DNA of 64,000 nt, taken from positions 1 to 64,000 of the forward strand of contig NZ_VMHE01000005.1 of NCBI RefSeq assembly GCF_007559425.1, given 5' to 3'. Every line of letters starts with the position of its first letter. Positions within the stretch are counted from its first letter, which is position 1. The position numbers and the translations under genes are program-made. The notes under the pieces are model-generated. The model saw nothing but the letters and a program-made list of their open reading frames with translations, was not told the origin of the DNA and ran no database searches. Shown here one piece after another: positions 33,787 through 42,621 of the stretch. This stretch comes from Allobacillus salarius (GTDB lineage Bacteria; Bacillota; Bacilli; Bacillales; Alkalibacillaceae).

Positions 33787-34656
33787 CTATTCTATACTTC
33801 TCCAAAGCGTAATTGCCGCATAACTCCGATATGGTGCCCAATCTTCAGCTTTTTCTTCAATGTAATCCTTCAGTGGTTTAGTTTCCATTTTCCAAAGTCG
33901 CTTCAAAGCATTTTGGATTCCTATATCGGCTCCAGGCAGTAAATCGTCACGGCCTAACCCGAACAGCAGCCAGCTTTGTACCGTCCAAGGACCAATGCCT
34001 CGGATGGCACCTAATTTCTTGAACACTTCTTCGTTCGTTAACCGGCTAATTTCTTTCAAATCAAGCTCGCCATTTGCAATCATTCGTGATGTATCGATGA
34101 CATACTCAGCTTTCCGCTGACTAAATTGAAGTTGTTTCAAGTCTTCATAGTCCAATTTCGCAACTTCTTCTGGTGTCGGATAAAACCAAGCTCCGTCGAC
34201 TTCTTTTCCATACGCTTTCACAAACCGTGAAGTCAATTCATACGAGAACCGTAAATTAAGTTGCTGATGAATTAATGTTTTCATTAATGAACCATATAAA
34301 TCAAAGTCCCGCACAATTGGCGTGCCTGGGTATGTGAAGAATAGCAGTGACAAATCTGATCCTTGGAAATAATCATGAATCTCCTGAAGGTCTTTATCCC
34401 ACTGAAATATATTTCGGATGTGTTCAAAAATAACATCTTGTTGTTCGTCATGATCGGACATGACAGAGAAAACAGGCTTTTCAATTGTTCCTTCTGCTTT
34501 TACTCGAACAACACATTGATCATTCTCAGCTAGCTTTAACGGCACATCGACATATCGTTCTTTTTTATTTACGTTAATTAACGGATCTAATGATAATCGC
34601 TTTAAAGCGTAATCGAAATCATACATTCCCGGCGCATGATAATATTCTTTCCACAT
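33787..34656 (-). CDS. DNA-3-methyladenine glycosylase II (AlkA-like)
   Basis: A 289-residue HhH-GPD glycosylase that removes alkylated bases. The hairpin LGAIRGIGPWTVQSWLLFGLG leads to the catalytic Asp in LLPGADIG. The N-terminal half is the AlkA_N-like beta domain. No iron-sulfur cysteines, as expected for AlkA. The likely B. subtilis counterpart is YfjP, also close to pdaA. The ATG at 34656 has only weak AGGGAGA upstream. Confidence 0.9.
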   Translation of the reverse strand: MWKEYYHAPGMYDFDYALKRLSLDPLINVNKKERYVDVPLKLAENDQCVVRVKAEGTIEKPVFSVMSDHDEQQDVIFEHIRNIFQWDKDLQEIHDYFQGSDLSLLFFTYPGTPIVRDFDLYGSLMKTLIHQQLNLRFSYELTSRFVKAYGKEVDGAWFYPTPEEVAKLDYEDLKQLQFSQRKAEYVIDTSRMIANGELDLKEISRLTNEEVFKKLGAIRGIGPWTVQSWLLFGLGRDDLLPGADIGIQNALKRLWKMETKPLKDYIEEKAEDWAPYRSYAAITLWRSIE

Positions 34657-34812
34657 TCATTTTCTCTCCCTTTTCAAACTAACCCTTAGTTTACATGGTT
34701 AACAGCTGGCTGACAAAAAATTGATATGCTTCACCAGGAGAGGCAGGAACTTTGAAAAAAGTGAGGAGACACAATTTACTCCACATTTACTGTTCATGAA
34801 TGTGTGCGAACT

Positions 34813-34959
34813 GTTGATAAAGCTACGTTGATTGTTGATACATGCTGGCTGACTGTTGATAGGTGCTGGCTAACTGTCGATAGGTGCTGGCTAACTGTCG
34901 ATAGAGCTGGGCTGACTGTTGATAAGCACGCGCTAACTGTCAATAAATCCACTCACCAG
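34813..34959. repeat. 21-bp tandem array A4 (same family as A1)
   Basis: Seven units of 21 bp; six are close to GTYGATA-N3-GC-N2-GCTRACT and the last is degenerate. The middle units are nearly identical, sharing the core GGTGCTGGCTAACT. It fills the 304-bp gap between pdaA and the AlkA-like gene and ends 2 bp before the pdaA stop. It shares consensus and GTT/GTC variation with A1, 20 kb away. Confidence 0.9.
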
Positions 34960-34960
34960 A

Positions 34961-35740
34961 TTAAAACGGCAACAGTTCATCCCACAATAGTTCATCAAGT
35001 GACGCAAATTCGTAACCTCTTTTTCGTAAATCATCAATTAAATGGCTGAGTGCTTCTGCATTATCTTCAGAAACCGCATGTAACAACACAACTGCACCTG
35101 GATGAATTTGATCGATGACGCCTCGATAGGCTTGCTCCCACCCTTTTTTCTCCCCTGTATTCCAATCGACTAATGCGACTGTCCAAAATACATTGACATA
35201 GCCTAGTTTATTCGTAAGGTCTAGTGTTCGTTCGCTGAAGACACCTTTTGCTGGTCTGAAGAATTTCACATGATCTTGAGATGTTACCTTTGTAATTTTT
35301 TCATCAAGTGTTTGCAGATCTTTTTTTACTTTTTCATCACTTGCTGCTGTATAATCCAAATGTTTGTCGGAATGGTTACCGATAATATGGCCTTCATTCA
35401 CCATGCGCTTCGTTAGCTCTGGCTCATCATCAACATAGTGCCCGGTGAGAAAGAACGTTGCCGGTACTTGTTTTTCTTTTAAAACATCTAAGATCATTCC
35501 TGTATAGCCTTCTTCATAGCCATTATCAAAAGTTAAATAAATTTTCTTTTCATCTGGATTCCCCATATAGTAACCGTTATATTTCTCAATTAATGGTGCG
35601 TAAAATCCTAAGTCTGGCGGTATTTCTCCTTCCGTCTTTTTATAGCCGAATCCATAAGATTCATTAGATACAGCTAAGATGGGCAAACTTTGACCAATGA
35701 CAAAAGCAATTATTAAAAAAGTAGTTAATATTTTTTTCAT
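34961..35740 (-). CDS. pdaA: peptidoglycan N-acetylmuramic acid deacetylase PdaA
   Basis: A 259-residue polysaccharide deacetylase with signal peptide (1-23). It removes the acetyl group from muramic acid so that muramic delta-lactam can form in the spore cortex, needed for germination. NodB motifs are visible: TFDNGY, NHSDKH, RPAKG, and the C-terminal VVLLHAVS. The start at 35740 has GGAGGAAG upstream and gives a proper signal peptide; the frame remains open 70 codons further without one. Sporulation expression is expected from the family. Confidence 0.93.
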   Translation of the reverse strand: MKKILTTFLIIAFVIGQSLPILAVSNESYGFGYKKTEGEIPPDLGFYAPLIEKYNGYYMGNPDEKKIYLTFDNGYEEGYTGMILDVLKEKQVPATFFLTGHYVDDEPELTKRMVNEGHIIGNHSDKHLDYTAASDEKVKKDLQTLDEKITKVTSQDHVKFFRPAKGVFSERTLDLTNKLGYVNVFWTVALVDWNTGEKKGWEQAYRGVIDQIHPGAVVLLHAVSEDNAEALSHLIDDLRKRGYEFASLDELLWDELLPF

Positions 35741-35796
35741 AAAAATCTTCCTCCTTCTCTGCCTATAGGTTTCGCAGAAAGAAGAAAAACCATTCA

Positions 35797-35838
35797 AAAA
35801 AGGTTGGTGTCCCTTTTTACAAAGAAACAACCAACCTT
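35797..35838 (-). terminator. terminator after the Na+/H+ antiporter gene
   Basis: AAGGTTGGT (35799-35808 region) pairs with ACCAACCTT (35830-35838); the minus strand then has TTTTTT. The loop is long (about 20 nt). Confidence 0.75.
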
Positions 35839-35846
35839 CATACTTT

Positions 35847-37160
35847 TTATAAAAGTATCGATGCTGCCCAACCGAAAATGAGTAGCGGGATGTTGAAGTG
35901 AATGAATGTAGGTACACACGTATCCCAAATGTGGTTGTGTTTTCCGTCAACATTCAATCCAGCAGTCGCACCGAGCGTACTATCAGAGGCTGGTGAACCT
36001 GCGTCACCTAATGCGCCGGCTGTACCGATCAGAACAGCAATGGCCATTGGCGAAAACCCTGCAGCTAAAGCAATTGGAACGTACAATGCTGCAATAATTG
36101 GAATCGTACCGAACGACGTTCCGATTCCCATCGTTATCAATAGACCGACTAAGAGTAAAATCATTGCGATGACCGCTTTGTTACCTTCTAGCATGCCTGA
36201 TGATGCATCGACTAGCGCTTCAACAGAACCTGTTTGTTTTAACACTTCACCAAAACCTGATGCGGCTAACATAATGAAGGCGATCATTCCCATCATGCCA
36301 ATCCCTTTTGACATCACCTCTTCGCCTTGCTTAAATGGTACTGCTACTAAGATAAACATGAGAAGCAAACCGGTTAAGGCACCGAGCACCATTTCTCCTG
36401 TGATGATTTGTACGACTAATGCAGCAACGATGGCAATCAATGTCATGAAGTGCTTCGTTTCGAAACGGAATGGTTCATCACTTTCATCTGCCATGTTTGA
36501 AGTCGCTTCAGTTGCTTCGATCTGGCTGTAATCGCGTTTTTTCCGATACGTAATAAATAGGGCGATCAACAGCCCAACAACCATTCCCAATCCTGGAATC
36601 AACATCGCTTGAGTGACTTCATTCAACGAAAACTCGATTCCATTCTCTACCATGTTATCTCGTATAATTCCTTGGAAAATCAACCCGAAACCAACCGGTA
36701 ACATGACGTATGGTGCTTTTAAACCGAAGACCAATGAAGTCGCTACCGCACGTCGATCCAATTGCATTTTATCGAACAAAGCAATTAATGGTGGGATTAA
36801 AATTGGAACGAACGCGATGTGCACTGGGACTGCGTTTTGTGATAAGGATGCGATGAGAGCAATTGCGATTAACATCACTCCGCGTTTTCCCTTGACCGCT
36901 TTCCGTAAAAATTGAACGAGTCCTCTTGTAATGCCTGTCAAACTAATCGCTACTGCAAATCCACCGAGCAACACGTAGCTGAGTGCTGTGTTTGCACTGC
37001 CACCCATGTTTTCAACAAATAATTTAACTGTGTCCGCGAGCGACATACCAGACATCAAGCCTGCTGAAAGTGCTGATATGACGATTGCTAGAAGTACGTT
37101 TACTCTCAATAAGCTTAAAATAACCATGATTAGTACTGATGCGATAACGACAAATGCCAT
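35847..37160 (-). CDS. Na+/H+ antiporter family protein (YuiF-like)
   Basis: A 437-residue secondary transporter with 11-12 transmembrane segments and a hydrophilic Glu/Asp-rich loop at about 215-240 that splits it into two halves. SLSQNAVPVHIAFVPILIPPL and GTAGALGDAGSPASDSTLG are conserved motifs of the NhaC-related Na_H_antiporter family (B. subtilis YuiF). Exchange of Na+ for protons is expected; amino-acid transport is a possible alternative. AAAGGGGAG precedes the ATG. Confidence 0.82.
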   Translation of the reverse strand: MAFVVIASVLIMVILSLLRVNVLLAIVISALSAGLMSGMSLADTVKLFVENMGGSANTALSYVLLGGFAVAISLTGITRGLVQFLRKAVKGKRGVMLIAIALIASLSQNAVPVHIAFVPILIPPLIALFDKMQLDRRAVATSLVFGLKAPYVMLPVGFGLIFQGIIRDNMVENGIEFSLNEVTQAMLIPGLGMVVGLLIALFITYRKKRDYSQIEATEATSNMADESDEPFRFETKHFMTLIAIVAALVVQIITGEMVLGALTGLLLMFILVAVPFKQGEEVMSKGIGMMGMIAFIMLAASGFGEVLKQTGSVEALVDASSGMLEGNKAVIAMILLLVGLLITMGIGTSFGTIPIIAALYVPIALAAGFSPMAIAVLIGTAGALGDAGSPASDSTLGATAGLNVDGKHNHIWDTCVPTFIHFNIPLLIFGWAASILL

Positions 37161-37311
37161 TTGTTTTCTCCCCTTTAACGATTTATCTCTTTATCTGTTT
37201 ACTAGAGTAAAGGATTTTTAAAATGAATACAACCCTTTTTTAAATTTATTCATTATATTTTTAAATATGTGTTTACGATCAAAGGCATTGTCTTTCAGTT
37301 TGGTCATCAAC

Positions 37312-37345
37312 AAAAAAACTCATCCTAGCTTTAGCTAAGATGAGT
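37312..37345 (-). terminator. terminator after the OsmC gene
   Basis: ACTCATC (37318-37324) pairs with GATGAGT (37339-37345), with the stem continued by AGCT/AGCT. The minus strand ends in TTTTTTT. Confidence 0.9.
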
Positions 37346-37365
37346 CTATTGAGCGCTTTACATTT

Positions 37366-37752
37366 TTACGCGTCTACGATTTCTACTTTTTCTTCTACTT
37401 CAATCGTTGGTACTACGGATTGAACCATTGAACAGTTTTTCGAGGCAATCTCTAAACTTTTTTGTAATTTTTTTGGGTTCAAATCTTTGCCTTTTACTTT
37501 AAATAACAGTGTCACTTTTTCGATGCGGTTCACTTCGTCTTCACTACGAGTGACATCCGCTTCAACTGTCATTTCATCCCATTCGACCTTTTGCTTTGCC
37601 AAAATACGTTTATATACTAAACTGCTGCAGCCAGCCAATGAAGAAACCATTAACTGGAATGGACGGAATCCTTCATTTTCATCTCCAGAAATCGTCAGTT
37701 CACCTGCAGGAAGCTCACTAGTAATTTTTTCTTCTGTTACTGTGAATTTCAT
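37366..37752 (-). CDS. OsmC family protein
   Basis: A 128-residue OsmC-fold protein. The two cysteines that form the peroxidatic pair in this family are present, in SSLAGCSSLVYK and SKNCSMVQSV. Members reduce organic peroxides, but the YhfA-like subgroup, which this resembles, has no proven substrate. AGGTGAG precedes the ATG. Monocistronic with its own terminator. Confidence 0.87.
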   Translation of the reverse strand: MKFTVTEEKITSELPAGELTISGDENEGFRPFQLMVSSLAGCSSLVYKRILAKQKVEWDEMTVEADVTRSEDEVNRIEKVTLLFKVKGKDLNPKKLQKSLEIASKNCSMVQSVVPTIEVEEKVEIVDA

Positions 37753-37859
37753 TCGTCACTCACCTATCCTTCTTTTTTCGTGATTTTCAACTGGTTCTAT
37801 TTTAACATAGAGAGAAAGTTCGTCATTCAATTTTGCTTATAAGCAACGGAGGATTGTCT

Positions 37860-39029
37860 ATGTCCTATTCAGCAAGAAGATTTGCCGTACTCGTCGGTCT
37901 TGTCGGTATTTCTGGTTTTTCACAAGGGTTATTATTGCCACTAATTTCTATCATTTTTGAACAAAATGGAGTTTCTTCCTCGTTAAACGGATTTCATGCG
38001 ACAGCTTTATACATAGGAATTTTAATTGTTTCTCCATTTTTAGAGCCACCACTACGTAAATATGGCTATAAACCAGTCATCTTACTCGGTGGTGCTGTTG
38101 TCTTTATTGCATTATTTTCATTTACACTTTGGGAATCAATGTGGTTTTGGTTTGCTTTGCGATTGCTTATCGGTATTGGGGATAACATTCTTCATTTCGG
38201 TACGCAAACATGGATTACGACCACGACACCCGATCATAAACGTGGTACATATATCGCGATTTACGGGTTGATGTTTGGTTTAGGGTTCACCATTGGGCCA
38301 TTATTTACTCAGTTAGTAGCAATCCATCAAAATCTCCCGTTTATCGTTAGTTCTGTTCTATGTTTGTTTGTATGGATATTTATGTTTTGGATTAAAAACG
38401 ATTATCCAGTTGATGAGACAGAGATGGATATCTCGTCTTCCAATACATTAGCCCGTTTTACGAATGCAACGAAAATTGCTTGGATTGCTTTACTCGGACC
38501 ATTTGCTTACGGGTTTTTGGAAACCGTCTTACACAGTATTTTCCCAATTTACGCAATGCGGATCGGTTATGATGTTGCACTGATTTCGATTATCGTTCCT
38601 TGCTTTGCTGGTGCGGGCATCATTTCACAAATTCCACTTGGCGCATTTAGCGACCGAATTGGCAGAAAGAAAATGTTAACAATTGTTTTGTCTAGTGGAA
38701 CAGCTATTTTCTTTGCGGGTACATGGTTCGACCAATACCTCATCGGATTATTCGCTACGTTTATTTTGGCAGGACTATTATTAGGTTCGCTATTCTCCTT
38801 AGGAATTGCCTATATGACAGACCTGTTGCCAAGAATGCTCTTGCCTGCTGGAAATATATTATGTGGCGTTGCGTTTAGTATTGGCAGCATCACCGGTCCA
38901 ATCCTTGGCGGCTTTTACCTTGATTATTTCGCTAATCAATCCTTCTTCCTCATGCTTGCATTGTTCATGGCAGCTGTCAGTATCATGATGTATTTCTTTG
39001 GTCCGAAGAAAAAGCCGAACAACGCTTAG
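37860..39029 (+). CDS. MFS transporter
   Basis: A 389-residue transporter with 12 transmembrane segments. The loop motif GAFSDRIGRKKML between helices 6-8 is the classic MFS signature A; WITTTTPDHKRGTYIAIYG lies after helix 4. The start at 37860 has GGAGGATTG upstream. It resembles drug/sugar efflux members; the neighbourhood with yfkH-I-J suggests B. subtilis YfkF as counterpart. Substrate unknown. Confidence 0.88.
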   Translation: MSYSARRFAVLVGLVGISGFSQGLLLPLISIIFEQNGVSSSLNGFHATALYIGILIVSPFLEPPLRKYGYKPVILLGGAVVFIALFSFTLWESMWFWFALRLLIGIGDNILHFGTQTWITTTTPDHKRGTYIAIYGLMFGLGFTIGPLFTQLVAIHQNLPFIVSSVLCLFVWIFMFWIKNDYPVDETEMDISSSNTLARFTNATKIAWIALLGPFAYGFLETVLHSIFPIYAMRIGYDVALISIIVPCFAGAGIISQIPLGAFSDRIGRKKMLTIVLSSGTAIFFAGTWFDQYLIGLFATFILAGLLLGSLFSLGIAYMTDLLPRMLLPAGNILCGVAFSIGSITGPILGGFYLDYFANQSFFLMLALFMAAVSIMMYFFGPKKKPNNA

Positions 39030-39049
39030 TGTTTTTTGGCGAGATCCTA

Positions 39050-39190
39050 TTCGGGGATAGAGCACACTTTTTGAGCGCTACCTCCGATTAGAACGCTTCT
39101 ATTCCGGGATAGAGCATGACTTTCACTCGCTACCCCTGATTAGATACGCTTCTTATTGCAAATAGACGCTTCTCATTGATAGACACTCTT
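39050..39190. repeat. 52-bp tandem array A5
   Basis: Two units of 52 bp begin TTCGGGGATAGAGC (39050) and TTCCGGGATAGAGC (39102); inner words CGCTACC-N-C-N-GATTAGA-N-ACGCTTCT recur at the same distance. It breaks down into shorter copies of TAGACGCTTCT. It lies between the MFS and yfkH-like genes. It resembles array A6 at 47.6 kb. Confidence 0.75.
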
Positions 39191-39266
39191 ACCATTGGCT
39201 AAAATTCTACTGCCAAGCCTGCAGTGGCCTTTCACCACCAGTTTATAGCACATACCGTGCGCACAA

Positions 39267-39303
39267 AAACCCGAACTAAGGTCCACAATCTTAGTTCGGG
39301 TTT
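39267..39303. terminator. bidirectional terminator
   Basis: AAACCCGAACTAAG and CTTAGTTCGGGTTT form a perfect 14-bp stem with a 9-nt loop between the convergent MFS and YihY-family genes. Confidence 0.9.
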
Positions 39304-39331
39304 CATTCGATTCAAGTCAGTTGCTTGCTGG

Positions 39332-40180
39332 TCATTCAGGTATTTGTTTTTTTCTTGAAAGCAAGCGGCGGTTGTGACGATCGAGAATTGCATTGACCTC
39401 GCCACCGATAATGATCATCATGCCTGATAAGAATAACCATACCATGAGCACAATGATCCCTCCAAGACTGCCGTACGTCGCTGAATAGTTACCGAAGTTG
39501 GAAACGTAGTAAGAGAATCCCCATGAAGTGAGCATCCATCCTATTGTCGCAACCGTCGCTCCTGGTAACGTGTGTACAAGCTTTAACTTTTTGTTCGGTC
39601 CGATGAAAAATAAAATCGTTAGTACGACGATTAATATGAGCGCTGTCAATATCCAGCGAATGACAAACCAAATTTGAACGAATTGCTCAGAAAGCCCGAT
39701 CATGCCGAAGACGTATTCACCGAGCAATCGACCGAACACTGGCACCATTAGGGCAACAGCAATCAAGAATAAAACTAATAGCGTGAGCCCGATAGACAGC
39801 GTCCTAGCCACAATAAACGAGCGAGTTTCTTCAATTTCATAGGCTCGATTAAACGACCGCAATAACGCATTGACACCGACGGAAGCAGACCAAATCGTAC
39901 CGATAATACTGAACGATAATAAGCCGCCACCACCGCCATCAATTACTTGCTGCACGTTATTTTGAATCAAGTCTTGCGTATTCGGTGGCAAATATTCTTG
40001 GAGCATATTAAAAATGTCATCTTGAGTAACCGGTAGAAATGAAACTAATGATAATAGGAAAATTAGTAATGGAAATAACGATAGCAAGAAGAAATAAGAT
40101 AATTGAGCAGCAAGGCCCGTTACGTCATCATTACTAAACTCCGTAAATAGTTCTTTCCAAAATTTTTTCTCAAAAATCAT
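39332..40180 (-). CDS. yfkH: YihY/virulence factor BrkB family membrane protein
   Basis: A 282-residue protein with six transmembrane segments. GLAAQLSYFFLLSLFPLLIFL near the N terminus and the later WSASVGVNALLRSFNRAYEIEETR and YGSLGGIIVLMVWLFLSG are the YihY family hallmarks; the family was once misnamed RNase BN. The start at 40180 has AGGTGACG upstream. It is in the same order as B. subtilis yfkH-yfkI-yfkJ. Function unknown. Confidence 0.9.
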   Translation of the reverse strand: MIFEKKFWKELFTEFSNDDVTGLAAQLSYFFLLSLFPLLIFLLSLVSFLPVTQDDIFNMLQEYLPPNTQDLIQNNVQQVIDGGGGGLLSFSIIGTIWSASVGVNALLRSFNRAYEIEETRSFIVARTLSIGLTLLVLFLIAVALMVPVFGRLLGEYVFGMIGLSEQFVQIWFVIRWILTALILIVVLTILFFIGPNKKLKLVHTLPGATVATIGWMLTSWGFSYYVSNFGNYSATYGSLGGIIVLMVWLFLSGMMIIIGGEVNAILDRHNRRLLSRKKQIPE

Positions 40181-40277
40181 TCTCGTCACCTGCAATATAT
40201 TTCGTTTTATTTGATGAAAAAAAGTAACGATAAGTCATTGAGCAAATACTCATACTTATCGTTCACTATATGCATGT

Positions 40278-40538
40278 TTATTTACGGTTATCATACTTAT
40301 TAAAGAATGATTCCAACTGATTCAATTGCTGGATGACACGGTCCGTGCCTCTTGTAACATCATTTAATTTTGTTCGTAATTGTGAAATGGCCGTCGACGG
40401 CTGGGAGTATACTTGACGTATCTCACTTCCCATATTTTTAGAATAATTTTTGACTTTCTCTCTTTCTTGGCGATCGATTAATGAAACAAATAAACCAAGT
40501 GCAGCTCCAACTAACATACCTTTTTTCCATTTTTCCAT
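40278..40538 (-). CDS. yfkI: YtxH-like small protein (YfkI position)
   Basis: An 86-residue protein with a glycine-rich hydrophobic N-terminal segment (KGMLVGAALGLFVSLID) and a helical, charged remainder, as in YtxH-type general stress proteins. Its ATG overlaps the yfkJ stop codon (TAATG). The position between the phosphatase and YihY genes matches B. subtilis yfkI. Function unknown. Confidence 0.78.
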   Translation of the reverse strand: MEKWKKGMLVGAALGLFVSLIDRQEREKVKNYSKNMGSEIRQVYSQPSTAISQLRTKLNDVTRGTDRVIQQLNQLESFFNKYDNRK

Positions 40539-41023
40539 TAGTATTCCTCCTGTAATGGTTCAAGTTTTACTTTTACATCGTTCAATAAATGTTGACAAGC
40601 TTCAAAAACTAATTCATATGTTTCGTCAAAATCTCCTGTAAAATACGGATCTGGTACGTTTTTCACTTCAGAATCCGGCACGAAATCCAATAGTTTTTTA
40701 ACGACGATAGTTGAATCTTCATCGATTTGTTTACGTATGTTGTCCAAGTTATCATCATCCATTGGAATAATGTAATCAAAATGGAGATAATCTTCTTCGC
40801 TAATTTGACGAGCAACAAGACCACTTGAATTAATGCCTGCATCCGTCAGCTTTTGAATTGTACCTTCATGCGGTGATTTACCAACATGATAGTCACCTGT
40901 TCCGGCAGAGTCGATGACTATTTGATCATCCAACCCCTTTTCACTCACTAAATCTTGAAAAATTGCTTCTGCCATCGGTGAACGACAAATATTCCCGAGA
41001 CAGACAAATAATACTTTCACCAT
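40538..41023 (-). CDS. yfkJ: low-molecular-weight protein-tyrosine phosphatase
   Basis: A 161-residue LMW phosphatase. The P-loop VCLGNICRS gives nucleophile C8 and R14; the general acid Asp is in VPDPYFTGD. All active-site residues are intact. It dephosphorylates protein phosphotyrosine (or phosphoarginine in the YwlE branch; this one is YfkJ by context). First gene of a three-gene operon. Confidence 0.9.
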   Translation of the reverse strand: MVKVLFVCLGNICRSPMAEAIFQDLVSEKGLDDQIVIDSAGTGDYHVGKSPHEGTIQKLTDAGINSSGLVARQISEEDYLHFDYIIPMDDDNLDNIRKQIDEDSTIVVKKLLDFVPDSEVKNVPDPYFTGDFDETYELVFEACQHLLNDVKVKLEPLQEEY

Positions 41024-41106
41024 TCCATCACCCGCTTAATTATAATATAAAATAATAACATTATATTCATAATATCTATTTCCCTCGAATAGTGCTAGTA
41101 AACAAG

Positions 41107-41143
41107 GTTTTTTTGAGTTCATCCATAAATCCTCAAAAAAAGC
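41107..41143. repeat. inverted repeat in the yfkJ/alsT divergent region
   Basis: TTTTTTTGAG and CTCAAAAAAA are 10-bp inverted repeats that end just before the alsT -35. Possibly an operator or a leader hairpin of one of the divergent genes. Confidence 0.35.
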
Positions 41144-41172
41144 TTGACATTCGCTTTAATTTTTCTGAAAAT
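41144..41172 (+). promoter_or_regulatory. alsT promoter
   Basis: TTGACA (41144-41149), a 17-nt spacer and GAAAAT (41167-41172) form a sigma-A promoter with a perfect -35 and a weak -10. Confidence 0.6.
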
Positions 41173-41173
41173 T
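41159..41173 (+). promoter_or_regulatory. CodY box over the alsT promoter
   Basis: ATTTTTCTGAAAATT matches the CodY consensus AATTTTCWGAAAATT at 14 of 15 positions and covers the -10 element. CodY (GTP and branched-chain amino acid sensor) bound here would repress. Inferred from sequence. Confidence 0.65.
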
Positions 41174-41213
41174 TAGTTGATAGCCAATTATCTAAAAAAG
41201 GAGGAATGCGACG

Positions 41214-42569
41214 ATGGGACAGTTAAATGATATTCTCAGTAAGGCAAGTGATATTGTTTGGGGAATTCCCCTTCTTGTGCTTCTCGTTGGTACAGGTCTC
41301 TATTTGACGATTCGTCTTGGTTTTTTACAGTTTCACAGTATGGGTTATGCACTTAAATTATCTTTTTCTAAAAAAGGGCAAGACAAAAAGTCAGATGGTG
41401 ATATCTCACATTACCAAGCATTGACGACTGCGATGGCTGCTACAATTGGTACCGGTAACATTGCCGGGGTTGCGACAGCTGTCGTACTTGGGGGACCGGG
41501 TGCTGTCTTTTGGATGTGGATCACGGCATTAGTCGGTATGGCGACGAAATATGCTGAGGCATTGCTCGCTGTAAAGTATCGTGTCCAAAGTAAAGATGGA
41601 ACGATGTCTGGTGGGCCGATGTATTACTTAGAAAAAGGATTGAACGCTAAATGGCTCGGTGTACTCTTCGCTTTATTCGGAGCGATTGCGGCGTTCGGTA
41701 TCGGAAACATGGTGCAATCGAACTCGGTTTCTGATGTTCTTGCAAGTAACTTCAATGTTCACGGGGCTGTCACTGGTATTGTTTTGGCAGTATTAGCCGG
41801 GCTTGTTATTATTGGCGGTATCAAAAGTATCGGAAAAGTAACTGCATTTTTTGTACCGATTATGGCAGCGCTTTATCTCATAGGTGGGCTCATCATTTTA
41901 TTCGTGAATTTCGATTTAGTACCTGCCGCGCTTGGATTAATTTTCACAGATGCATTTACTGGTAATGCAGTTGCAGGTGGTGCGATTGGTGCCGTCATCC
42001 GTTACGGGGTTGCTCGTGGAGTCTTCTCAAACGAAGCTGGTTTAGGTTCTGCTCCAATTGCAGCTGCTGCTGCTAAAACGGACTACCCTGCTCGACAAGC
42101 GTTAGTTTCCATGACGCAAGTGCTGATTGATACGATTATCGTTTGTTCTGTTACTGGTATTACAATCGTTATGGCGGGCTCCGAATTTTTCGCAGGTGGA
42201 TATGATGGAGCGGATCTAACCTCTGCTGCATTCGGACACTTCTTAGGAGACTTCGGTAGCTACATTGTTGCTTTCGGCCTAGTATTCTTCGCTTTTTCCA
42301 CTTTACTAGGCTGGTCTTATTACGGAGAGAAATGTTTTAACTACCTAACGAATGAACGTGGTTTATTCATTTACCGAGTCGTCTTCATCGGTTTGATCTT
42401 TGTCGGTGCAGTCGCTCAGCTAAAAACGGTCTGGGTTTTTGCGGACGTCATGAACGGACTAATGGCCTTCCCGAACTTAATCGGGTTGCTCGGTCTATCT
42501 GGCATTGTTGTTGCAGAAACAAAACGATTTTCCTCTGTTGCTAAAGAAGAACGAAGAAAAGCCAGTTAA
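41214..42569 (+). CDS. alsT: AGCS-family sodium:amino acid symporter
   Basis: A 451-residue transporter of the alanine/glycine:cation symporter family, ten or eleven transmembrane segments. TIGTGNIAGVATAVVLGGPGAVFWMWITAL near residue 80-110, and GVARGVFSNEAGLGSAPIAAAAA near 265-285, are family signatures for substrate and Na+ binding. GGAGGAA precedes the ATG. B. subtilis AlsT is the likely relative; alanine or glutamine is the expected substrate. A near-perfect CodY box overlaps the promoter. Confidence 0.92.
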   Translation: MGQLNDILSKASDIVWGIPLLVLLVGTGLYLTIRLGFLQFHSMGYALKLSFSKKGQDKKSDGDISHYQALTTAMAATIGTGNIAGVATAVVLGGPGAVFWMWITALVGMATKYAEALLAVKYRVQSKDGTMSGGPMYYLEKGLNAKWLGVLFALFGAIAAFGIGNMVQSNSVSDVLASNFNVHGAVTGIVLAVLAGLVIIGGIKSIGKVTAFFVPIMAALYLIGGLIILFVNFDLVPAALGLIFTDAFTGNAVAGGAIGAVIRYGVARGVFSNEAGLGSAPIAAAAAKTDYPARQALVSMTQVLIDTIIVCSVTGITIVMAGSEFFAGGYDGADLTSAAFGHFLGDFGSYIVAFGLVFFAFSTLLGWSYYGEKCFNYLTNERGLFIYRVVFIGLIFVGAVAQLKTVWVFADVMNGLMAFPNLIGLLGLSGIVVAETKRFSSVAKEERRKAS

Positions 42570-42583
42570 ATAAATTGAAACTG

Positions 42584-42621
42584 AAAAGAGCCGATCTTGG
42601 ATCTACCAAGACCGGCTCTTT
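42584..42621. terminator. bidirectional terminator, alsT/SRAP gene
   Basis: AAAGAGCCGATCTTGG and CCAAGACCGGCTCTTT pair with one mismatch around a 5-nt loop; runs of A and T flank the stem. Confidence 0.92.

Noticed and set aside
35902..36531. 209-residue frame opposite the Na+/H+ antiporter gene
   Set aside because: It lies wholly antisense to a well-supported transporter gene and has no domain. It is a codon-bias shadow.
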